From: Candidatus Zixiibacteriota bacterium | GTDB taxonomy: Bacteria > Zixibacteria > MSB-5A5 > SM1-73 | DNA length: 9,160 nt | Assembly (NCBI GenBank): GCA_023129805.1 | Contig: JAGMBK010000075.1 | Span: forward strand, 1 to 9,160 | Reading direction: 5' to 3' | In this document: in pieces, positions 5,677-9,160 of the stretch | Numbering within the stretch: position 1 is the stretch's first letter | Layout: every line of letters begins with the position of its first letter | Notes under the pieces: model-generated | Database searches by the model: none | What the model saw: only the letters and a program-made list of their open reading frames with translations | What the model was told of the DNA's origin: nothing | Made by a program: the position numbers and the translations under genes

Positions 5677-7740
5677 ATGAAAAGGATATGGTTAATTTCG
5701 GTGGTGGCGCCGATTATTCTTATGTCGATGTCGGAAAGGTCGTTAGCTCCGCCATACAGCGTGGTATGTGTTGATCCAGGTCATGGCGGTCCCGGGGCTT
5801 CCAAATACGGACCTAATGGAGACGGGCATGGCACCTGTGGACCCGTGCTTCAATTATCTGAACAATGGGTCAACCTTCAAGTCGGCCTTGAGTTATACGA
5901 TTTAATATACTACATGGGAGGTGTAGGGTTCCCTGTAATTATGACTCGGGAAACTGAGCAGGCTGAAAATCTGCATTGGGAATTTGGATATTGGTATACA
6001 ATGTGGGAACGTGTTAACATAGCTAATTACGGGGATGATGGTACAGGTTTTCTTGTAACGCAATTTATTTCCGTTCACCACAATGACTACACGCCCACTC
6101 CGGGAAGCCAAGGGACAGAAGAGTGGTGGAGTTCCCAGACTTACACCGACAGCAGCTATCTACGAGATCGTGGTTATTGGCGGCCGGCTTACCAAGACTC
6201 GCTTCTCGCAATGAAAACTCAACTCCGACTCTTGGACTTATGGAATTATAGAGATCGTTGCATAACCCGTTGTCAGCCAGGTTCTGGAAGCAGTTTTTGT
6301 TGTGACGAAACCAGATTTGGACGATTGTTCGTTCTTTTCAATACCGTGATGCCCTCTGTGCTTTCGGAAGCTTCAAATCTCAAGGACACTACTGAAGAGC
6401 TACTTTTTGATGATCCCTATTCCGGGCACGCTGATTCCGAGGCCGTGGCGCTATACGATGGCTGGTATAGCCACGCAGATAACGCGGGTATTGCTATCGT
6501 TCGCAATAGCTATGCATCGGGTAATAAGGGAAAAGTTATTATTACTCCAGATTGGGGATGTGATGATGGTGATACGGTGTCCTCCCCCTTTATTTCCTGC
6601 TGGTTATTTGGTGAGTTCCATTGTCTCAAGGCAATGACTCCCCAGATTATCAGCGGGTATGAATACACCTTTCATCACTGGACCCATTTGAATCCAATGG
6701 GCGGGCAACTTGGAGACAATTGGTATGAGCCTGAATGGCGGATCATGGTGCAGGCAGAATATGATTACCACCGGTATGTGGCTTACTTTACTGGTGGACC
6801 CTATTCCGCCCAGGTTGATACTCCCAATGGGGGCCAGAACTGGTGTGTGGGGGAGCAAAGAACCATTGCTTGGACTGTTTCCCCAGGGGCTGACTCAACT
6901 ACCTATGTGGATGTCTTTTTGGACAGAAATGGGGGCAATGATGGCTATCCAGAACGAATAGTTGATAGCATACCGGGGGCATATTACTGGGGTTGGACCT
7001 GGACCGTGACGCCTCCCTATTCTACACATTGCCGAATAAAAGTAGTAGCTTACGATAGAGCAGGCAATTCCGCCGAGGATGTCTCTAATTATGATTTCAT
7101 CATCAGTGAATCCGGAAACAACAATCCGGTTATCGACTCTTATCTGCATTGCAAGTATCCTTACGATGAGTGCGCTGACTGCATCAAATATGGGGAAGCA
7201 GTAACCATCGAAATTCTGGCGCATGATCCGGATGGTGACTCTATCTTTTATGAATGGTACTGCTTTTTTGGGCATTTTGCCGAAAACGGGCAAAATACCA
7301 TAACCACTGCCGAAAACTTTGTTACCTATGTGGCGCCCACTAAAGGCAAAGCTGAAAGTCCCGCCCTTCGGTCTGAGCCCTCAGGGTCGAAGACCAACGG
7401 CGGGGAGGGAGAAGAAACACTTTTTGATGATTTCATATCAGTTGGAGTGATAGATGTTCGCGGGGGCGATAGCGTTACAGTTGGATGGCCCGAACTACAT
7501 GACCAGGAATACACCTGCCTTTGTGGGGATGCGAATGATGATTTGATAGTAAACCTTGGGGATATTGTTTACCTTGTCGGATATGTATTTAGAGGTGGAT
7601 CTCCACCGTACGACCCGTTTGAGCGGGGGGATGCAAATAACGATTGCGAAATTGATCTGGGGGATATTGTATATTTAACAAGTTATGTCTTTCAAGGTGG
7701 ACCTCCCCCTGAATGTTGCTGGTTTCCCCCTGAACAGTAG
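5677..7740 (+). CDS. Secreted N-acetylmuramoyl-L-alanine amidase with Ig-like domains and C-terminal dockerin
   Basis: This is an Amidase_3 family zinc enzyme (EC 3.5.1.28) that cuts the MurNAc-L-Ala bond of peptidoglycan. I chose ATG 5677 (687 residues) because GAGGGGTG ends 5 nt upstream; ATG 5662 has no ribosome site. Residues 1-25 form a signal peptide. The catalytic domain spans about 28-260: VDPGHGG (His36), SEQWVNL (Glu62), MTRET, SVHHN (His134), and the catalytic PSVLSEASNL (Glu231). A beta-rich linker follows to about 375, then two Ig-like segments (about 380-485 and 486-610). The dockerin lies at 614-683, with two calcium-loop repeats, GDANDDLIVNLGDIVYL and GDANNDCEIDLGDIVYL, each followed by an F.GG.PP stretch. 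Cysteines are numerous, suiting an oxidising compartment. Residues 562-576 are encoded by an in-frame palindromic element. It may anchor to a cohesin partner encoded elsewhere, but no cohesin is visible. Confidence 0.93.
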   Translation: MKRIWLISVVAPIILMSMSERSLAPPYSVVCVDPGHGGPGASKYGPNGDGHGTCGPVLQLSEQWVNLQVGLELYDLIYYMGGVGFPVIMTRETEQAENLHWEFGYWYTMWERVNIANYGDDGTGFLVTQFISVHHNDYTPTPGSQGTEEWWSSQTYTDSSYLRDRGYWRPAYQDSLLAMKTQLRLLDLWNYRDRCITRCQPGSGSSFCCDETRFGRLFVLFNTVMPSVLSEASNLKDTTEELLFDDPYSGHADSEAVALYDGWYSHADNAGIAIVRNSYASGNKGKVIITPDWGCDDGDTVSSPFISCWLFGEFHCLKAMTPQIISGYEYTFHHWTHLNPMGGQLGDNWYEPEWRIMVQAEYDYHRYVAYFTGGPYSAQVDTPNGGQNWCVGEQRTIAWTVSPGADSTTYVDVFLDRNGGNDGYPERIVDSIPGAYYWGWTWTVTPPYSTHCRIKVVAYDRAGNSAEDVSNYDFIISESGNNNPVIDSYLHCKYPYDECADCIKYGEAVTIEILAHDPDGDSIFYEWYCFFGHFAENGQNTITTAENFVTYVAPTKGKAESPALRSEPSGSKTNGGEGEETLFDDFISVGVIDVRGGDSVTVGWPELHDQEYTCLCGDANDDLIVNLGDIVYLVGYVFRGGSPPYDPFERGDANNDCEIDLGDIVYLTSYVFQGGPPPECCWFPPEQ
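7360..7404. repeat. In-frame palindromic element inside the amidase gene
   Basis: CCCGCC (7360-7365) pairs with GGCGGG (7399-7404). Further in, GGTCT (7370-7374) pairs with AGACC (7391-7395), and CCC/GGG form a small central hairpin. At 45 bp it is exactly 15 codons, begins on a codon boundary and encodes PALRSEPSGSKTNGG. It falls in a loop of the last Ig-like domain, between VAPTKGKAES and EGEETLFDDF. The nested architecture matches the intergenic palindromes at 3052-3093 and 7967-8010. Confidence 0.7.
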
Positions 7741-7744
7741 AAAC

Positions 7745-7761
7745 GCAAAGGTTGCTTTTTT
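7745..7761 (+). terminator. Weak intrinsic terminator after the amidase gene
   Basis: GCAA (7745-7748) pairs with TTGC (7752-7755) around AGG and is followed by six T (7756-7761). The stem is only 4 bp, so function is doubtful, but position right after the stop and the T-run fit. Confidence 0.3.
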
Positions 7762-7824
7762 GTAAGATTGCACAGGGCCAGATGGAATCGCAGAATTCTG
7801 AGACAACAACCATCTAAATTTGTT

Positions 7825-7965
7825 TTATCTCAAAAGCCGATTAAATTCCACGAACTTTTCATGCACCAGGCTCAAAGCTTCTTCTATTTTTTCATCGTTT
7901 GCCTTTTCACAGACATCTACCAATTCATAAACCGCATCTTTAACGGTTGCGTCGGGAGCCCTACT
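7825..7965 (-). pseudogene. 3' remnant of a minus-strand gene, start lost at a palindromic repeat
   Basis: Read on the minus strand, this gives 46 codons and TAA (7825-7827): the reading contains APDATVKDAVYELVDVCEKA, then a helical charged stretch ending FVEFNRLLR. The amphipathic composition, with many E/K/D/L/V residues, looks like a genuine protein C-terminus. The frame continues upstream through the palindrome at 7967-8010 and meets TGA at 8038-8040, with no ATG or GTG start and no ribosome site in between. A gene seems to have lost its 5' part, with repeats at the break. The family is not recognised. It is convergent with the amidase gene and lies in the same direction as the secretin. 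An alternative is a very short gene using a rare start, which I consider less likely. Confidence 0.5.
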
Positions 7966-7966
7966 C

Positions 7967-8010
7967 TTCCGCCTTTGGTATGAACCATACGGCTCATACC
8001 TCTGGCGGAA
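7967..8010. repeat. Nested palindrome, copy 2
   Basis: TTCCGCC (7967-7973) pairs with GGCGGAA (8004-8010). After symmetric 3-nt internal loops, GGTATGA (7977-7983) pairs with TCATACC (7994-8000), and CC/GG close the ATAC tetraloop after one mismatch. The core GAACCATACGG is shared with copy 1 at 3066-3076, and the arms differ in sequence yet pair. Confidence 0.75.
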
Positions 8011-8034
8011 TCCTGGTGACTGACGCTTTAACAG

Positions 8035-8113
8035 GTGTCAGGTCCGCAGGTCAGTTGACTTCCTATGGATCCAAATAGACAAATGAGATCCATAGGAACT
8101 GAGGTCCTGACAC
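8035..8113. repeat. Long imperfect inverted repeat
   Basis: GTGTCAGG (8035-8042) pairs with CCTGACAC (8106-8113), and TTCCTATGGATC (8060-8071) pairs perfectly with GATCCATAGGAA (8087-8098) around a 15-nt loop. The stretches between pair poorly. It resembles a small non-autonomous element with GTGTCAGG ends; TGTCAGGTG also opens the hairpin at 4135. Confidence 0.65.
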
Positions 8114-8174
8114 AACACAAAAAGTTCTATCTACTAAAGGGAAGAAAAATCACTTTTGTTTGCTGACTTCAATG

Positions 8175-8243
8175 CCCAGGCTAAAAGCGGAATCATGATC
8201 TCGTGGTGTCCGGTGAAGGAAAAACCCTGTCCGCTTTTCTGGG
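8175..8243. repeat. Long stem-loop with 14 paired bases
   Basis: CCCAG (8175-8179) pairs with CTGGG (8239-8243), and AAAAGCGGA (8183-8191) pairs perfectly with TCCGCTTTT (8230-8238). A 3-nt bulge lies on the left side and the loop is 38 nt, containing the palindrome ATCATGAT (8192-8199). It could be a repeat element or a structured RNA. Neither strand has a credible gene here. Confidence 0.5.
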
Positions 8244-8311
8244 TAGGGCGCAGGACCACATTCACATTTCGAGGACATAAACAAAAAGAAGTTTGAAAAA
8301 GAATTTATTTG

Positions 8312-8358
8312 GGGCGCCTGTCCTGACCACTGATTAGGCTGATAGGCGCCCTTTTTTT
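8312..8358 (+). terminator. Intrinsic terminator, copy B of a duplicated element
   Basis: GGGCGCCTGTC (8312-8322) pairs with GATAGGCGCCC (8341-8351), keeping a G-U wobble where copy A has a Watson-Crick pair, and is followed by seven T (8352-8358). The 18-nt loop has the same length as that of copy A but diverges after CTGACC. Downstream, CGCCAAAG and GAAGGCAAC match the sequence after copy A. It could stop plus-strand transcription running on from the amidase operon before it enters the convergent secretin gene. Confidence 0.7.
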
Positions 8359-8516
8359 CTGGTTCGTCCGTGACGCCAAAGTGAAGGCAACGGATTCATC
8401 CTGAACAGGTGAGTCGACCCTCCGTCAACAAATGAGAAAAAAGATCTTTCCACAGGGCCAGAAAGGATTTTAGGCAGAGGGGAGAGGCGGGGCTACGTTA
8501 TTGCATGCTCAGTTTA

Positions 8517-9160
8517 TTATTTATATGGTTCGTCTTTTCCACCTGTTGGCTCCTCGGTAAGAATATGTGGAGTTATGAAAATGACCGTCTCGATCTCAAC
8601 TACTCTTTTGTCAGTTCTACTAAATAAATACCCCAGTATTGGAATGTCACCCAAAAGCGGGATTTTTCGTCGCATAGTTGATTCATTTTTTTGAAGCAGA
8701 CCGCCAATTACGATAGTTTCACCGTCCTTCACCCTTATTTTGGTTGAGACGGATCTTTTGCTCACCACCGGTAGTCCGGTAGCACCTGTGCCCACCACAT
8801 CGCTTACCTCAGGTTGTATTTCAACAGTTATCTCACCTTTATCGGAAATATAGGGCACAATTTGCAAGGATACACCCACAGTGATCCTTTCCAAACGACC
8901 ATAATAATAAGGAGCAGCCCCTGTAGTTATAACATGATATTCTTCTTTTCCAATCAGAATAGTCGCTTTTTGACCCTCAAGAGTCGCAACTCTTGGATTG
9001 GCGCGGATGTTTACTTTACCATCCTGGACCAAAGCCTTCAACGTACCCTTAAACTCACCTAACCACCCTTCGACTTTCGCATCGGGCCTCAGGAACCTTA
9101 TGCCTAAGGTACTATCGAGCAAATCACCGAGTGGGACAATCACAGAAAGCTCTCGTCCGT
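8517..9160 (-). CDS. Secretin (GspD/PilQ family), C-terminal part
   Basis: Only the last 213 codons are inside the window; the frame is open to the right edge (GRELSVIVPLGDLLD...), so the true start lies beyond it and the GTG at 9143 is internal. Secretins form the multimeric outer-membrane gate of type II secretion, type III secretion or type IV pilus systems. The visible part is the conserved secretin beta-barrel domain: NIRANPRVATLEGQKATILIG, then VGVSLQIVPYISDKGEITVEIQPEVS, then KRSVSTKIRVKDGETIVIGGLL. The segment from GETIVIGGL through IPLLGDIPILGYLF matches the classical secretin signature, including the 11-residue gap, and ITPHI closes the domain. The tail EEPTGGKDEPYK is short, so no S-domain is visible. 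Without the N-domains I cannot say whether this is GspD or PilQ; the short C-terminus ending soon after ITPHI is compatible with PilQ. It is convergent with the amidase gene. Confidence 0.93.
   Translation of the reverse strand, partial: GRELSVIVPLGDLLDSTLGIRFLRPDAKVEGWLGEFKGTLKALVQDGKVNIRANPRVATLEGQKATILIGKEEYHVITTGAAPYYYGRLERITVGVSLQIVPYISDKGEITVEIQPEVSDVVGTGATGLPVVSKRSVSTKIRVKDGETIVIGGLLQKNESTMRRKIPLLGDIPILGYLFSRTDKRVVEIETVIFITPHILTEEPTGGKDEPYK

Larger units (their letters stand above)
7741..8516. other. 776-bp repeat-rich region between convergent genes
   Basis: The gap separates the amidase (plus) from the secretin (minus). It holds a weak terminator (7745-7761), a minus-strand gene remnant (7825-7965), a nested palindrome (7967-8010), a long imperfect hairpin (8035-8113), another long stem (8175-8243) and a second copy of the GGCGCC terminator element (8312-8358). 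The remaining parts, including 8392-8516, show nothing I recognise. Confidence 0.75.

Noticed and set aside
7768..7983. 71-codon plus-strand open frame after the amidase
   Set aside because: It is antisense to the more protein-like minus-strand remnant and has low-complexity F/I-rich composition.
8134..8278. Two overlapping minus-strand small frames of about 42 codons (starts at 8278 and 8265)
   Set aside because: Neither has a ribosome site, and both lie over the long stem-loop at 8175-8243; the second looks somewhat protein-like but has no supported start.
7771..8462. 12-nt direct repeat CACAGGGCCAGA at 7771 and 8451
   Set aside because: A 12-mer match is expected by chance in a window of this size, and the flanks do not match.
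8814..9062. 82-codon plus-strand frame inside the secretin
   Set aside because: It is antisense to the conserved secretin domain and has no independent support.

Overview
The window reads as a chromosomal piece of an uncultured or little-studied Gram-negative bacterium, most likely from the FCB group (candidate phylum Zixibacteria or a close relative). The clues are a secretin, which requires an outer membrane; an export-type PD40 propeller protein; and above all a secreted hydrolase ending in a dockerin of the 'GDAN.D..VNLGDIVYL..Y.F.GG.PP' flavour, common in such genomes. The lineage is an inference from sequence style, not a demonstrated placement.

Layout. 1-234: leader with an 18-bp direct repeat and a possible promoter. 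235-3023: a tight two-gene operon, tldD and tldE (pmbA), encoding the two subunits of the TldD/TldE zinc metalloprotease; the frames overlap by ATGA. 3024-4578: 1.55 kb without a credible gene but packed with repeats: nested palindromes, a four-unit tandem array of about 131 bp, REP-like hairpins each carrying GTAG on the minus strand, a 21-bp tandem repeat whose arms covary, an intrinsic terminator and a possible structured leader. 4579-7740: a second probable operon, a secreted PD40/TolB-like propeller protein followed by a secreted N-acetylmuramoyl-L-alanine amidase with Ig-like domains and a C-terminal dockerin. 7741-8516: a second repeat-rich gap with the 3' remnant of a lost minus-strand gene. 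8517-9160: the C-terminal 213 residues of a secretin, minus strand, running off the window.

The genes suggest cytoplasmic peptide processing (TldD/TldE), cell-wall hydrolysis outside the inner membrane (amidase plus propeller partner) and outer-membrane export or pilus extrusion (secretin). No link between these modules is shown beyond adjacency.

The most interesting content is the palindromic repeat population. One 45-bp palindrome lies in frame inside the amidase gene, adding 15 codons. Two intergenic palindromes share its nested architecture. One unit of the tandem array looks like an 'empty' copy lacking its hairpin core. Five REP-like hairpins share a GTAGGTC head but have different stems, as expected of RAYT-mobilised REPs. 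No transposase is present in the window.
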